33,781 nt of DNA from Bacillota bacterium (GCA_023392515.1 JAEVYX010000053.1:1-33781), one strand, 5' to 3'. Shown: positions 1-7,858, counted from the stretch's first letter. Program-made: numbers and translations. Notes: generated by a model not told the origin, from the letters alone.

Positions 1-1358
1 GCCCTTCCTGCTTTGATGCTGTTTGCCACCGCCTGAGGCGCCGGCCCCCCGGGCACCTGACGCAATTCCACACACGCCCGTAAAGAAATGGCATCAAACA
101 CGTCTTCTTCAAAGGCAGGATGAACGGATTTCAAAGCCTGCAGGGATAAATCCAGCAGCGCCTTCTTTTCCGTCAGGCACAAGGCCACCAGCTGCCCCAC
201 CACATGGTGGGCGTCCCGGAACGGAACGCCTTTTTTCACCAGGTAATCGGCACAGTCGGTGGCATTGGCAAAGCCCCCTGCGGCGCCCTTTTCCATGGTT
301 TCCGTTTTAAACTGCAGCGTGCGCAGCATCCCCGTAAACACGCCCAGGCACTTTACAACCGTATCCCTTGCGTCAAAAAAGGCTTCCTTGTCCTCCTGCA
401 TATCCTTGTTGTATGCAAGGGGCAGCCCCTTCATCACCGTGAGGAGCGCCATCAGATCCCCATAAACCCGGCCTGTCTTTCCCCGGATCAATTCCGCTAC
501 ATCCGGGTTCTTCTTTTGGGGCATGATGCTGGACCCTGTGGCATAGCCGTCATCCATCTCCACGAACTGAAACTCATTGGTGGACCAAAGGATCAGTTCC
601 TCACAAAAACGGCTAAGATGCATCATCAGGATGGAGGCGGAAGACAAATATTCCAATAGAAAATCCCGGTCGCTTACCCCATCCAGAGAGTTTTCCGTGA
701 TATGAGAAAAGCCCAAATCCCCTGCCACCTTCTCCCGGTTGATGGGATAGGTGGTGCCGGCCAGCGCCCCGCTGCCCAGCGGCATCCAATCAGCGCTTAA
801 ATAAGCCCCTTTAAACCTGCCCATATCCCTTGAAAACATTTGAAAATATGCCATCAGGTGATGGGCGAGGGTAATCGGCTGAGCCTTCTGCAAATGGGTA
901 TAGCCGGGCATGACAGTTTCCAGATGGCTTTGAGAAAGGGTCAGAAGCGTTTCGCAAAGGATGCGCAACAAATCAATCGTTTCCTCACAAGCGGCCTTCG
1001 CGTACATACGCACATCCAACGCCACCTGGTCGTTGCGGCTTCTGCCGGTATGCAGCCTCTTTCCCGCGTCACCGATGCGCTCAATCAGCAGCGTTTCCAC
1101 ATTCATGTGGATATCCTCGGCATCCACGGCAAACTGCACCTTTCCCGCCTCAATGTCAATGAGGATAGCCCGCAGCCCCGCGATGATCTTTTCGGCATCC
1201 TCTTTTGGAATGATGCCCTGCTCCCCCAGCATGGCGGCATGGGCAACCGAACCTGCAATGTCCTGCCGGTACAGCCGCTGATCAAAGGAGATGCTGGAAT
1301 GAAAATCATCCACCATCCCCTCCGTGGCCTTGGAAAAACGCCCGCTCCAGAGTTTCAT
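1..1358 (-). CDS. argH: Argininosuccinate lyase (C-terminus cut by window edge)
   Basis: This enzyme splits argininosuccinate into arginine and fumarate, the last step of arginine synthesis; it is a cytosolic homotetramer of the fumarase/aspartase superfamily. I translated about 452 codons with no stop before base 1; the family is usually about 460 residues, so only the extreme C-terminus is missing. It opens MKLWSGRFS, contains HTGRSRNDQV, and carries the signature loop GSSIMPQKKNP with its catalytic serine near residue 276. The ATG at 1356-1358 was chosen because MKLWSGRF is the usual ArgH N-terminus. The ribosome site is weak (GGAAG about 8 bases upstream) and its edge touches the first hairpin of the upstream repeat. 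It lies downstream of argG on the same strand and is probably co-transcribed through the 142-bp hairpin block. Confidence 0.97.
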   Translation of the reverse strand, partial: MKLWSGRFSKATEGMVDDFHSSISFDQRLYRQDIAGSVAHAAMLGEQGIIPKEDAEKIIAGLRAILIDIEAGKVQFAVDAEDIHMNVETLLIERIGDAGKRLHTGRSRNDQVALDVRMYAKAACEETIDLLRILCETLLTLSQSHLETVMPGYTHLQKAQPITLAHHLMAYFQMFSRDMGRFKGAYLSADWMPLGSGALAGTTYPINREKVAGDLGFSHITENSLDGVSDRDFLLEYLSSASILMMHLSRFCEELILWSTNEFQFVEMDDGYATGSSIMPQKKNPDVAELIRGKTGRVYGDLMALLTVMKGLPLAYNKDMQEDKEAFFDARDTVVKCLGVFTGMLRTLQFKTETMEKGAAGGFANATDCADYLVKKGVPFRDAHHVVGQLVALCLTEKKALLDLSLQALKSVHPAFEEDVFDAISLRACVELRQVPGGPAPQAVANSIKAGR

Positions 1359-1369
1359 ACTGTTTACTT

Positions 1370-1511
1370 CCGGGGGAACCTTTTAAAAAAGGTTTCCCCG
1401 GCCCCCTTTAAAAACTTTTCATATGATATTGCCCACGGTAAAGCCGTGGGCAAAAAAGGGATTCCCAAGGGATGAAATCCCTTGGGTAGGGTTTCAGGGG
1501 CAACGCCCCTG
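1370..1511. repeat. String of four hairpins between argG and argH
   Basis: Almost the whole argG-argH gap is made of four back-to-back inverted repeats. Arms are 1370-1380/1391-1401 (CCGGGGGAACC with GGTTTCCCCGG, one G-U), 1431-1438/1444-1451 (GCCCACGG, loop TAAAG), 1464-1473/1477-1486 (CCCAAGGGAT, loop GAA) and 1495-1501/1505-1511 (CAGGGGC, loop AAC). This resembles compound intergenic repeats that I recall from gut Clostridia genomes, but only one copy is seen here. In the argG-argH transcript it could act as a processing site, 3'-end stabiliser or partial terminator. No ORF is credible inside it. Confidence 0.75.
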
Positions 1512-1518
1512 ACGTTCC

Positions 1519-2727
1519 TTATTTCTTGCCCTGCTTCACCATAGCCTGAACCTTGATGGGCAGGCCCAGGAGGTTGATAAAGCCTTCGCTGTCATGGTGG
1601 TTGTACAGCTCCTTGCTGTCGCCGAAGGTGGCGATCTGCTCCAGGTAGAGGCTGTTTTCGCTTTGGATGCCGGCGGAGGTTACATTGCCCTTGTACAGCT
1701 TCAATTTCACCGTGCCGGTGACATTTTGCTGGGTGCTGTCCACAAAAGCAGACAGGGCCTCCCGCAAGGGTGTAAACCACATGCCGTCATATACAAGCTC
1801 GGCAAAGCGGACAGCCACCTGCTCCTTGTAGTGGGCGGTAGCCCTGTCCAGCGTAATGCTTTCCAACAGGCTGTGGGCGGCGTAAAGGATTGTCCCGCCG
1901 GGGGTTTCATACACGCCGCGGCTCTTCATGCCCACCAGGCGGTTTTCCACCAGATCGGCAATTCCCACCCCGTTGCGGGCGGCGATTTCATTTGCCTTTT
2001 CCAGAAGGGATACCGCTTCCAGCTTTTCGCCGTTGACAGCTGTGGGCACACCCTTTTCAAAAGCGATTTCCACATATTCAGGCTGATCGGGAGCCGTTTC
2101 CGGCGTTACCATGGTCTGCAGCAGGTCATCAGGCATTTCCATGGCCGGGTTTTCCAAAATGCCGCCTTCATGGCTTAAATGCCAGATGTTTTTATCCATG
2201 CTGTAAGGCTTTTTCTTCGTTACCGGAACAGGAATGCCCCGGGCATTGGCATAATCGATGGCATCCTCCCGGCTCTTAATGTCCCAAATCCGCCAGGGAG
2301 CTATCACTTTCATAAAGGGGTCAAAGGCTTTGATGGTCAGCTCAAACCGAACCTGATCGTTGCCCTTGCCGGTGGCACCATGGCAGATGGCGGTGCAGTT
2401 TTCCTTGTGCGCCACCTCCACCAGGCGTTTGGCAATAATCGGCCGGGCAAAGCTGGTTCCCAGGAGATACTTGCCTTCATAAACGGCGCCTGCCTTCAGG
2501 GTCGGCCAAATGAAGTCCTCCACGAACTCCTTTTTCATATCCTCTATGTAAAGCTTTTCAGCGCCGCTCTTGGCCGCTTTTTCATGCAGGGGTTCCAGTT
2601 CCTCACCCTGGCCCACATCCCCGGCCATGCAGACTACGTCACAATCGTAGTTTTCCTTCAGCCACGGGATAATGATTGATGTATCCAGCCCGCCGCTGTA
2701 GGCCAGCAGCACACGCAATTTTGCCAT
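1519..2727 (-). CDS. argG: Argininosuccinate synthase
   Basis: This enzyme condenses citrulline and aspartate with ATP to give argininosuccinate, AMP and pyrophosphate, the penultimate step of arginine synthesis. The product is 402 residues, normal for the family. The N-terminal PP-loop AYSGGLDTS lies at residues 9-17, and the family blocks CHGATGKGNDQVRFE and IWHLSHEGG are present. The frame is open upstream to 2802, but the ATG at 2727 is preceded by GGAGG with ideal spacing, and the promoter at 2791-2819 places transcription start inside the longer frame, so the shorter start is right. argH follows in the same direction after the hairpin string. The isochorismatase gene lies upstream and is separated by a terminator-like hairpin. 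Confidence 0.98.
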   Translation of the reverse strand: MAKLRVLLAYSGGLDTSIIIPWLKENYDCDVVCMAGDVGQGEELEPLHEKAAKSGAEKLYIEDMKKEFVEDFIWPTLKAGAVYEGKYLLGTSFARPIIAKRLVEVAHKENCTAICHGATGKGNDQVRFELTIKAFDPFMKVIAPWRIWDIKSREDAIDYANARGIPVPVTKKKPYSMDKNIWHLSHEGGILENPAMEMPDDLLQTMVTPETAPDQPEYVEIAFEKGVPTAVNGEKLEAVSLLEKANEIAARNGVGIADLVENRLVGMKSRGVYETPGGTILYAAHSLLESITLDRATAHYKEQVAVRFAELVYDGMWFTPLREALSAFVDSTQQNVTGTVKLKLYKGNVTSAGIQSENSLYLEQIATFGDSKELYNHHDSEGFINLLGLPIKVQAMVKQGKK

Positions 2728-2790
2728 AATGTTTTCCTCCGCTCGTTCCGTGCCCGCAAAGGGCGTTTTCTCCCTTGCGGGATGGCACAC

Positions 2791-2819
2791 AGTATACACC
2801 ACATCGCATGAAAATGCAA
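2791..2819 (-). promoter_or_regulatory. Sigma-A promoter of argG
   Basis: Read on the minus strand, a -35 TTGCAT (2814-2819) and a -10 TATACT (2791-2796) are separated by exactly 17 bases. A short dyad GCAT-TTTC-ATGC overlaps the -35. It could be a poor ArgR box, but the match to the AT-rich ARG-box consensus is weak, so arginine repression is only a guess. Confidence 0.75.
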
Positions 2820-2840
2820 TATCTGTTTATAAAAATACAT

Positions 2841-2869
2841 AAGAAAAGAAGAAATCCCTTGCTTCTTCT
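2841..2869 (-). terminator. Probable terminator of the DUF3795-isochorismatase unit
   Basis: On the minus strand, just past the isochorismatase stop, AGAAGAA (2863-2869) pairs with TTCTTCT (2847-2853) across a 9-base loop, followed by TTTCTT. The stem is AT-rich, so strength is uncertain. It separates this unit from the argG promoter. Confidence 0.5.
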
Positions 2870-2871
2870 GT

Positions 2872-3396
2872 TTACATTTCCTGCAGCAGCTCATCCGTGG
2901 ATTTAAGTGCTGCGAACCGTCCCCCCAGCACCCTGTTGTGGTGCGCCACGATCTGAGCGGCCTGCAAGGTATCGCTGTCAAGGGTGGTATGTCCATCCTC
3001 CGCCAGGAAAGCCTTGTATCCCATGGAAAACGCCCTTCTACAGGTAGTATCCACGCAAAACTCGGTTTGCATTCCGCAGAATATCAGGGTATGTACGTCC
3101 AGGCCCTTCAAGACAGAATCCAGTTCCGTTTTGTGAAACGCATCCCACGTAGGTTTTTCAACGCGCTTCTCATCAGGCAGGGGGGCTATTTCCGGGCAGA
3201 GTTCCCAGGTGTCCAGGCCCCTTTTATACTCTTCATCGGCTGTATGCTGGATAAAGACCACAGGCATCCCGGTTTCCCTGGCCTTTTTCAAAAGCAGCTG
3301 AATATTTGCCAGCACCTCTTGACCCCGATAGGGTGGTTGGGAATAACTGAACATCGCCACCTGCACATCAATGATCACCAAAGCGGTTTTCTCCAT
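2872..3396 (-). CDS. Isochorismatase-family cysteine hydrolase
   Basis: This is a 174-residue cytosolic alpha/beta hydrolase of the isochorismatase/nicotinamidase superfamily. The family's Asp-Lys-Cys triad is complete: D10 in LVIIDVQ, K81 in EKPTWDAF, and C114 in GMQTEFCVDTT. Members hydrolyse small amides or vinyl ethers (nicotinamide, isochorismate, ureido acids); the substrate cannot be told from the sequence. The short length and the QTEFC context fit a generic amidase rather than the isochorismatase of siderophore synthesis, and no siderophore genes are nearby. The ATG at 3396 was preferred over the open frame to 3459 because AAGGAG sits 9 bases upstream. It lies about 80 bases downstream of the DUF3795 gene, probably on the same transcript. 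Confidence 0.9.
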   Translation of the reverse strand: MEKTALVIIDVQVAMFSYSQPPYRGQEVLANIQLLLKKARETGMPVVFIQHTADEEYKRGLDTWELCPEIAPLPDEKRVEKPTWDAFHKTELDSVLKGLDVHTLIFCGMQTEFCVDTTCRRAFSMGYKAFLAEDGHTTLDSDTLQAAQIVAHHNRVLGGRFAALKSTDELLQEM

Positions 3397-3477
3397 TGCA
3401 CGCAACTCCTTCTTCCCATATTCCAGGAAGGTATTTTTCAGGCCAAGTCCGGCACCCAAAAAAGCCGTAACGGAGTC

Positions 3478-3906
3478 TCACCCCTTGCAGGAAAGGCATT
3501 TGTGGCGATGGACGCAGATCAAGCCCCCGCAGAGATCGCAGGTCCATTTGGCCTTTTGCCCCTTGAGAAAAGCATCCATGCCCTCCTCCCTAATCTTGCG
3601 GAGATTTTCCAGCATGCTCATCTCATATTTCGTACGGTATCTTGTATCCAGCTGTTTTAGCCTGCGACAGGGAAAACTGTCACAGGAAAAGCAAAACTCC
3701 TGATCACCTTTCTGCCTTTTTTCACAGCAGGCAATCGTGCAGCGGACACAGTAATCCGGCTTGTTCTCATCGTTGCCCAGGCATCCCTGACACCTGTTCT
3801 TCTTTCGCTGAAAGGCAAGGCAAAGGCCGCAATTCATGCCACAAGGGGCAATCAGGCGTGCGCCTTGCAATGAAATTGATTGCTCTTTTTCACAAACGGA
3901 AGCCAT
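3478..3906 (-). CDS. DUF3795-family cysteine-rich protein
   Basis: This is a 142-residue protein with 15 or more cysteines arranged as IAPCGMNCGLCLAF, CQGCLG, CVRCTIACC, CFSCDSFPC and a C-terminal CDLCGG...CLSC. The opening PCGxxCxxC pattern is the hallmark of DUF3795, a family of unknown function common in anaerobes. The spacing suggests zinc or iron-sulfur binding. No signal peptide or membrane helix is present, so it should be cytosolic. AGGAGG lies about 8 bases before the ATG, and a consensus-like promoter (3943-3971) lies upstream, divergent from ruvC. It is probably co-transcribed with the hydrolase downstream. Confidence 0.85.
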   Translation of the reverse strand: MASVCEKEQSISLQGARLIAPCGMNCGLCLAFQRKKNRCQGCLGNDENKPDYCVRCTIACCEKRQKGDQEFCFSCDSFPCRRLKQLDTRYRTKYEMSMLENLRKIREEGMDAFLKGQKAKWTCDLCGGLICVHRHKCLSCKG

Positions 3907-3942
3907 ACAGTCCGCCTCCTGCCCCCTGTTTCTTCCAGCACA

Positions 3943-3971
3943 ATTATATCCTGTCTCCCTTTGAAAGACAA
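3943..3971 (-). promoter_or_regulatory. Promoter of the DUF3795 gene
   Basis: On the minus strand, -35 TTGTCT (3966-3971) and a perfect -10 TATAAT (3943-3948) are 17 bases apart. It is divergent from the ruvC promoter, with only about 32 bases between the two -35 elements. Confidence 0.8.
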
Positions 3972-4003
3972 CCCATTCCCCTATAGGGCATGGCGGGTTC
4001 CAA

Positions 4004-4032
4004 TTGACAAATGCGCACGTTCGTTCTATGAT
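4004..4032 (+). promoter_or_regulatory. Promoter of the ruvCAB-queA operon
   Basis: A perfect -35 TTGACA (4004-4009) and -10 TATGAT (4027-4032) are 17 bases apart. The TTG at 4004, which would extend ruvC by 21 codons, is the -35 itself, so that extension cannot be translated from this promoter. Confidence 0.88.
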
Positions 4033-4066
4033 AAATCAGCGGAAGAAGCCGCAATCGGAGGAACGC

Positions 4067-4561
4067 ATGATCATTATGGGTATCGACCCGGGTTTGGCCA
4101 TTATGGGATGGGGAATTATCGAAACGGCAGGGCCGAAGCTACGGCTGATCCAATATGGAACGTTGCTTACAGAAGCGGGCACCCCCACACCCCAGAGGCT
4201 GCGAACCATTCAATTGGGGGTTAGAGACCTGATTCAATTATATAAACCTGATGAGATTGCCTTTGAAGAATTGTTCTTCGCCCGAAATGTAACGACTGCC
4301 TTTCAGGTAGGCGCCGCCCGGGGGGCAGCATTGGTCGCGGCGGCTGAATATACAGAAAATTTGTATGAATATACGCCCATGCAGATCAAGCAGGCCGTTG
4401 TCGGCTACGGCAAGGCGGACAAGAAGCAGGTGCAGCAGATGGTAAAGATGCTGCTGGGCATGGAGGAAATTCCAAAGCCTGATGACGCGGCCGACGGTTT
4501 GGCGGCAGCCATCACCCATGCTCATACATCCCATTCCAGGTATCTGTTTAAAATGAAGTAA
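4067..4561 (+). CDS. ruvC: Holliday junction resolvase RuvC
   Basis: RuvC is the dimeric endonuclease that cuts Holliday junctions symmetrically, working with RuvAB after RecA strand exchange. It has 164 residues, normal for the family. Acidic catalytic residues are visible: D7 in MGIDPG, E67 in AFEELFF, and the C-terminal DDAADGLAAAI aspartates that complete the RNase H-like site. The start at 4067 follows GGAGG with 5 bases of spacing and yields the usual MIIMGIDPG opening. An in-frame TTG at 4004 is rejected because it is the promoter -35. It is the first gene of ruvC-ruvA-ruvB-queA, and ruvA starts 14 bases after its stop. Confidence 0.97.
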   Translation: MIIMGIDPGLAIMGWGIIETAGPKLRLIQYGTLLTEAGTPTPQRLRTIQLGVRDLIQLYKPDEIAFEELFFARNVTTAFQVGAARGAALVAAAEYTENLYEYTPMQIKQAVVGYGKADKKQVQQMVKMLLGMEEIPKPDDAADGLAAAITHAHTSHSRYLFKMK

Positions 4562-4575
4562 AGCAGGAGGGTGCC

Positions 4576-5178
4576 ATGTACGCGTATTTGGAAGGCAAGG
4601 TCGCAGAAAAAGGCCATGGGGAGCTGGTGCTGGATGTAGGCGGAGTGGGATATTCCCTGCTTTGCAGCATGACGACCCTTGCGTCCGTCCCCAGCGCAGG
4701 TGAGAACATGCGGGTTTACACCTTTCTTTCCGTACGTGAGGATGCTTTGGAGCTGTTCGGCTTTTCCTCCCGGGAGGAAAAAGCAATGTTTATGCGGCTG
4801 TGCAGCGTCAGCGGCATCGGCCCCCGAACTGCGCTGGGCGTGCTGGGCAGCATGCCGCTGAAGGATTTGCATTTGGCCATTATGACAGGCGACACAACCG
4901 CTTTAAGCCGAGCGCCCGGGGTTGGCAAAAAAACAGCGCAGCGCATCGCATTGGAATTAAAGGATCAAGTATCCCAGGATGATTTTGCAGCTTTGCCCAA
5001 AGGGCAAGTTGCCGGGTCTTTTTCACGGGGTGACGCTTTCACCGAGGCTATGCAGGCCTTGCAATCCCTGGGGTATACCCCAACGGAAGCCGGCCGGGCC
5101 CTGCAGGCTGTAAAGGATCAGTCGGACAAGGCGGATGAGCTTATCAAGCTGGCGCTTCGGTCCATGGCCGGGATGTAA
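4576..5178 (+). CDS. ruvA: Holliday junction DNA helicase subunit RuvA
   Basis: RuvA is the tetrameric junction-recognition subunit that loads the RuvB motor. At 200 residues it has the normal three-domain plan: an N-terminal OB fold (about 1-63, starting MYAYLEGKV), paired helix-hairpin-helix motifs (VSGIGPRTALGVL near residue 79 and APGVGKKTAQRIALEL near residue 113), and a C-terminal domain that contacts RuvB (EAMQALQSLGYTPTEA). GCAGGAGG sits 5 bases before the ATG. It lies between ruvC and ruvB, all clearly one transcript. Confidence 0.97.
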   Translation: MYAYLEGKVAEKGHGELVLDVGGVGYSLLCSMTTLASVPSAGENMRVYTFLSVREDALELFGFSSREEKAMFMRLCSVSGIGPRTALGVLGSMPLKDLHLAIMTGDTTALSRAPGVGKKTAQRIALELKDQVSQDDFAALPKGQVAGSFSRGDAFTEAMQALQSLGYTPTEAGRALQAVKDQSDKADELIKLALRSMAGM

Positions 5179-5223
5179 TGATACCCTATACGATAACGTT
5201 CTTTGTAGAAAGAGAGGCTTTCG

Positions 5224-6264
5224 ATGGCTGAGGATCGCATGATGACAACCAGCTTTCGCCCGGAGGATGACGACCAGGAGCAGTCCCTCCGGCCCCGAAC
5301 GCTGCGGGAATATGTGGGGCAAGGTGTTGTAAAGGACAGCCTGCGCATTTACATCCAGGCAGCCCTCCAGCGCCGGGACCCGCTGGATCATATCCTTTTA
5401 TATGGTCCTCCCGGTTTAGGCAAAACCACCCTCGCCTGCATTATTGCCAGCGAGATGGGGCAAAACATCCGCGTCACTTCCGGCCCCGCCATCGACAGGC
5501 CGGGCGACCTGGCTTCTATCCTCACCAATTTATCGGCAGGAGATATTTTGTTCATCGACGAAATCCACCGCTTAAGCCGGGCAGTGGAGGAAGTGCTGTA
5601 CCCGGCCATGGAGGACTATGCCCTGGATATCATGATCGGCAAGGGGCCCACCGCCCGGTCCATCCGCCTGGATCTGCCCAGGTTTACCCTGGTGGGGGCC
5701 ACCACACGGGCCGGACAGCTTTCCGCTCCGCTGAGGGACCGGTTCGGCATCCTTTTCCGGCTGGAAATGTACAGCCCCCAGGAGTTATGCGAAATCGTGC
5801 GCCGCAGTTCCGGCATATTGAAAATCAGCGCCCAGGAGGAAGGAATTCTGGAAATCGCAAGGCGCAGCCGGGGCACACCCCGGATTGCCAACCGGATGCT
5901 TCGCCGAATCCGGGATTTTGCCCAGGTGCGGGCACAGGGCGTCATCACCCTGGATGTGGCCCGGGAAGGCCTGAATATGCTGGATGTAGACGATCTGGGC
6001 CTGGACAGGGTGGACCGGACAATGCTCACCACCATGATGGACAAATTCGGCGGCGGGCCTGTGGGGCTGGATACATTGGCGGCTACGACCGGGGAGGACC
6101 CGATTACCATAGAAGATGTGTATGAGCCTTTCCTGATGCAATTGGGTTTTCTGATGCGCACGCCCCGGGGCCGGGTTTGCACACCCTCCGCCTACCAACA
6201 TCTGCACCGCACTGCGCCATCCCGGCCCGACCAGGACGAGAATCAAATGCGGCTGGATGTTTAA
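5224..6264 (+). CDS. ruvB: Holliday junction branch migration ATPase RuvB
   Basis: RuvB is the hexameric AAA+ motor that pumps DNA through the RuvA-bound junction. It has 346 residues. Walker A is GPPGLGKT at 61-68, Walker B is ILFIDEIH at 108-115, the sensor block GATTRAG follows near residue 158, and a C-terminal winged helix contains GGGPVGLDTLA. The start is the ATG at 5224 after an AGAAAGAGAGG-like ribosome site. The last 20 or so residues are polar and poorly conserved. It is the third gene of the operon, and queA starts 32 bases later. Confidence 0.98.
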   Translation: MAEDRMMTTSFRPEDDDQEQSLRPRTLREYVGQGVVKDSLRIYIQAALQRRDPLDHILLYGPPGLGKTTLACIIASEMGQNIRVTSGPAIDRPGDLASILTNLSAGDILFIDEIHRLSRAVEEVLYPAMEDYALDIMIGKGPTARSIRLDLPRFTLVGATTRAGQLSAPLRDRFGILFRLEMYSPQELCEIVRRSSGILKISAQEEGILEIARRSRGTPRIANRMLRRIRDFAQVRAQGVITLDVAREGLNMLDVDDLGLDRVDRTMLTTMMDKFGGGPVGLDTLAATTGEDPITIEDVYEPFLMQLGFLMRTPRGRVCTPSAYQHLHRTAPSRPDQDENQMRLDV

Positions 6265-6296
6265 TTTACCGAAGCTTGCATAGATAAGGATAATGT

Positions 6297-7325
6297 ATGG
6301 AAACAACCGACTTTTTTTATGACCTCCCCCAGGAACTGATCGCCCAGACGCCCATGGAGCCCCGGGACATGAGCCGCTTAATGGTATGCCGCCGGGAAGG
6401 CGGCCCGATAGAGCACCGCCATTTCAGGGATGTTACGGAATACCTGCGCCCGGAAGACGTGCTGGTCATCAACGAAACAAAGGTTATTCCCGCAAGGCTG
6501 CTGGGTATCAAGGCGGATACCCGTGTCCCCATTGAATTTTTGCTTCTCAAGCGCCTTTCGAAGGATGATTGGGAAGCCATTGTGCGGCCCGGCCGAAGGC
6601 TGAAGCCGGGCACGCTATGCGAATTTGGAAACGGCCTTTTACGTGCCCAGGTATTGGACCAGGTAGAAGAAACCGGCGGCCGCATTGTCCGCTTTATGTA
6701 TGAAGGCGTATTTGAAACCTTGTTGGACCGCCTGGGTGAAATGCCCCTGCCCCCTTATATTCACGAAAAGCTTCAAGACCAAAGCCGTTACCAGACGGTG
6801 TACGCCAGGGAGGAAGGCAGTGCAGCCGCGCCTACGGCAGGGCTCCACTTTACCCCGGAGCTATTGAAGAAAATCCGCGGGATGGGGGTTTCCGTCGTAC
6901 CGATTCTGCTCCATGTGGGCTTGGGAACCTTCCGCCCGGTAAAGGCTTCCCGGGTTGAAGACCATGTAATGCATTCCGAATACTATGAGGTTCCCCCGGC
7001 AGCGGCCTGCGCCATCAACGAAGCCCGCAAGCGGGGTGGACGCTGCATATGCGTGGGCACCACCTGCGTGCGTACTTTGGAAACTGTAACGGATGAGCAG
7101 GGCATCGTCCATCCGGGAAAAGGCGAAACCGCCATATTTATTACCCCCGGCAAACCTTTCCACGCAGTGGATGCGCTCATCACCAACTTTCATTTGCCGG
7201 AAAGCACGCTTCTTATGCTGGTATCCGCTTTCATGGGCCGTGAGCAGGCGCTGTCTGCCTATGGGGAGGCTGTGCGGGAAAGATACCGTTTCTTCTCCTT
7301 TGGGGATGCAATGATGATCTTGTGA
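6297..7325 (+). CDS. queA: S-adenosylmethionine:tRNA ribosyltransferase-isomerase
   Basis: QueA moves and rearranges the ribosyl group of SAM onto 7-aminomethyl-7-deazaguanine in tRNA to form epoxyqueuosine, the penultimate step of queuosine synthesis. It has 342 residues, full length. Recognisable family blocks are FFYDLPQELIAQTP at the N-terminus, VLVINETKVIPARL, APTAGLHFTPELL, HVGLGTFRPV and ALITNFHLPESTLLML. AAGGA lies a few bases before the ATG. It ends the ruvCAB-queA operon; the ruvB-queA linkage is frequent in bacteria. No clear terminator follows; the next promoter begins about 10-30 bases after the stop. Confidence 0.97.
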   Translation: METTDFFYDLPQELIAQTPMEPRDMSRLMVCRREGGPIEHRHFRDVTEYLRPEDVLVINETKVIPARLLGIKADTRVPIEFLLLKRLSKDDWEAIVRPGRRLKPGTLCEFGNGLLRAQVLDQVEETGGRIVRFMYEGVFETLLDRLGEMPLPPYIHEKLQDQSRYQTVYAREEGSAAAPTAGLHFTPELLKKIRGMGVSVVPILLHVGLGTFRPVKASRVEDHVMHSEYYEVPPAAACAINEARKRGGRCICVGTTCVRTLETVTDEQGIVHPGKGETAIFITPGKPFHAVDALITNFHLPESTLLMLVSAFMGREQALSAYGEAVRERYRFFSFGDAMMIL

Positions 7326-7335
7326 GCAAATTCAA

Positions 7336-7383
7336 CAAGATACGCCTTATTATCTTGACAATGGCTAATAATGGTATTATGCT
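7336..7383 (+). promoter_or_regulatory. Promoter with overlapping dyad for the secreted peptide
   Basis: TTGACA (7355-7360) and TATGCT (7378-7383) are 17 bases apart. A 7-bp inverted repeat CAAGATA (7336-7342) / TATCTTG (7351-7357) with an 8-base centre runs into the -35 and looks like an operator. Alternatively it could fold as a weak 3' hairpin for queA, but no T-run follows. Confidence 0.75.
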
Positions 7384-7445
7384 AAACATGTGCACGGTAG
7401 TTGCATTGAAAATACAACTGATTACGAAATAAGGAGGGTAAACGT

Positions 7446-7655
7446 ATGAAAGCATCCCGTTTTTTGGCAGCATTGCTGGTACTGACCCTTTTACTTGTCA
7501 TGACGACGCTTGGAGCATTTGCTGCGGGCAAATACAGCAGGTTTAACAATCCCGGCAAAGGACACGACTGGAGTTATAGCAACTCAAACGACAATAGCAA
7601 TACGCAGCATAATTTTGAACACGGATATCAAAACCATGGGCCGGTATTGCAGTAA
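7446..7655 (+). CDS. Small secreted peptide of unknown function (69 aa)
   Basis: I do not recognise this family. A strong AAGGAGGG site precedes the ATG. Residues 1-26 form a classic Sec signal peptide (K2, R5, a hydrophobic core at 6-22, then AFA before A27). The predicted mature peptide is about 43 residues, starts AGKYSRF, has no cysteine and is rich in Asn, Ser, Gly and His (for example SNSNDNSNTQHN), so it should be soluble and largely unstructured. It has its own near-consensus promoter and a 12-bp terminator, so it is a monocistronic unit, and no immunity or processing gene is adjacent. A role as cell-envelope, signalling or metal-binding peptide is possible, but nothing decides between them. 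Confidence 0.8.
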   Translation: MKASRFLAALLVLTLLLVMTTLGAFAAGKYSRFNNPGKGHDWSYSNSNDNSNTQHNFEHGYQNHGPVLQ

Positions 7656-7713
7656 CAGCGATTACTTGATAAGCCAAAGTATACGCCTAAGTAAAATTTC
7701 ATGATACCTCGCA

Positions 7714-7748
7714 GGTTCCATGCTGCAAATCCAGCATGGAACCTTTTT
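7714..7748 (+). terminator. Intrinsic terminator of the secreted peptide gene
   Basis: A perfect 12-bp stem, GGTTCCATGCTG (7714-7725) with CAGCATGGAACC (7732-7743), has a 6-base loop and is followed by TTTTT. It ends about 60 bases after the peptide stop. Confidence 0.93.
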
Positions 7749-7858
7749 CTTGAAATATTTCTCTTAAAGCCAAAGAGGCCACAATTTGCAGGCAAGGGCT
7801 TTCGGTGCAAGGCTCTAGTATACACAGGTAAACGCGTCAGCTGCAGCTATTCTGCAAC

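Noticed and set aside
840..1475. A 211-aa plus-strand frame opposite argH
   Set aside because: It lies antisense to argH and runs into the hairpin repeat; no family resemblance.
1594..2679. Long reading frames opposite argG
   Set aside because: They are antisense shadows of a well conserved gene, with no ribosome sites and no recognisable product.
4010..4026. A LexA box in the ruvC promoter
   Set aside because: GTTCG is present between -35 and -10, but the left half does not match CGAAC.
4004..4066. A 21-codon N-terminal extension of ruvC starting at TTG 4004
   Set aside because: The TTG is the first half of the -35 TTGACA, and the -10 lies inside the extension. The ATG at 4067 has a proper ribosome site and the family N-terminus.
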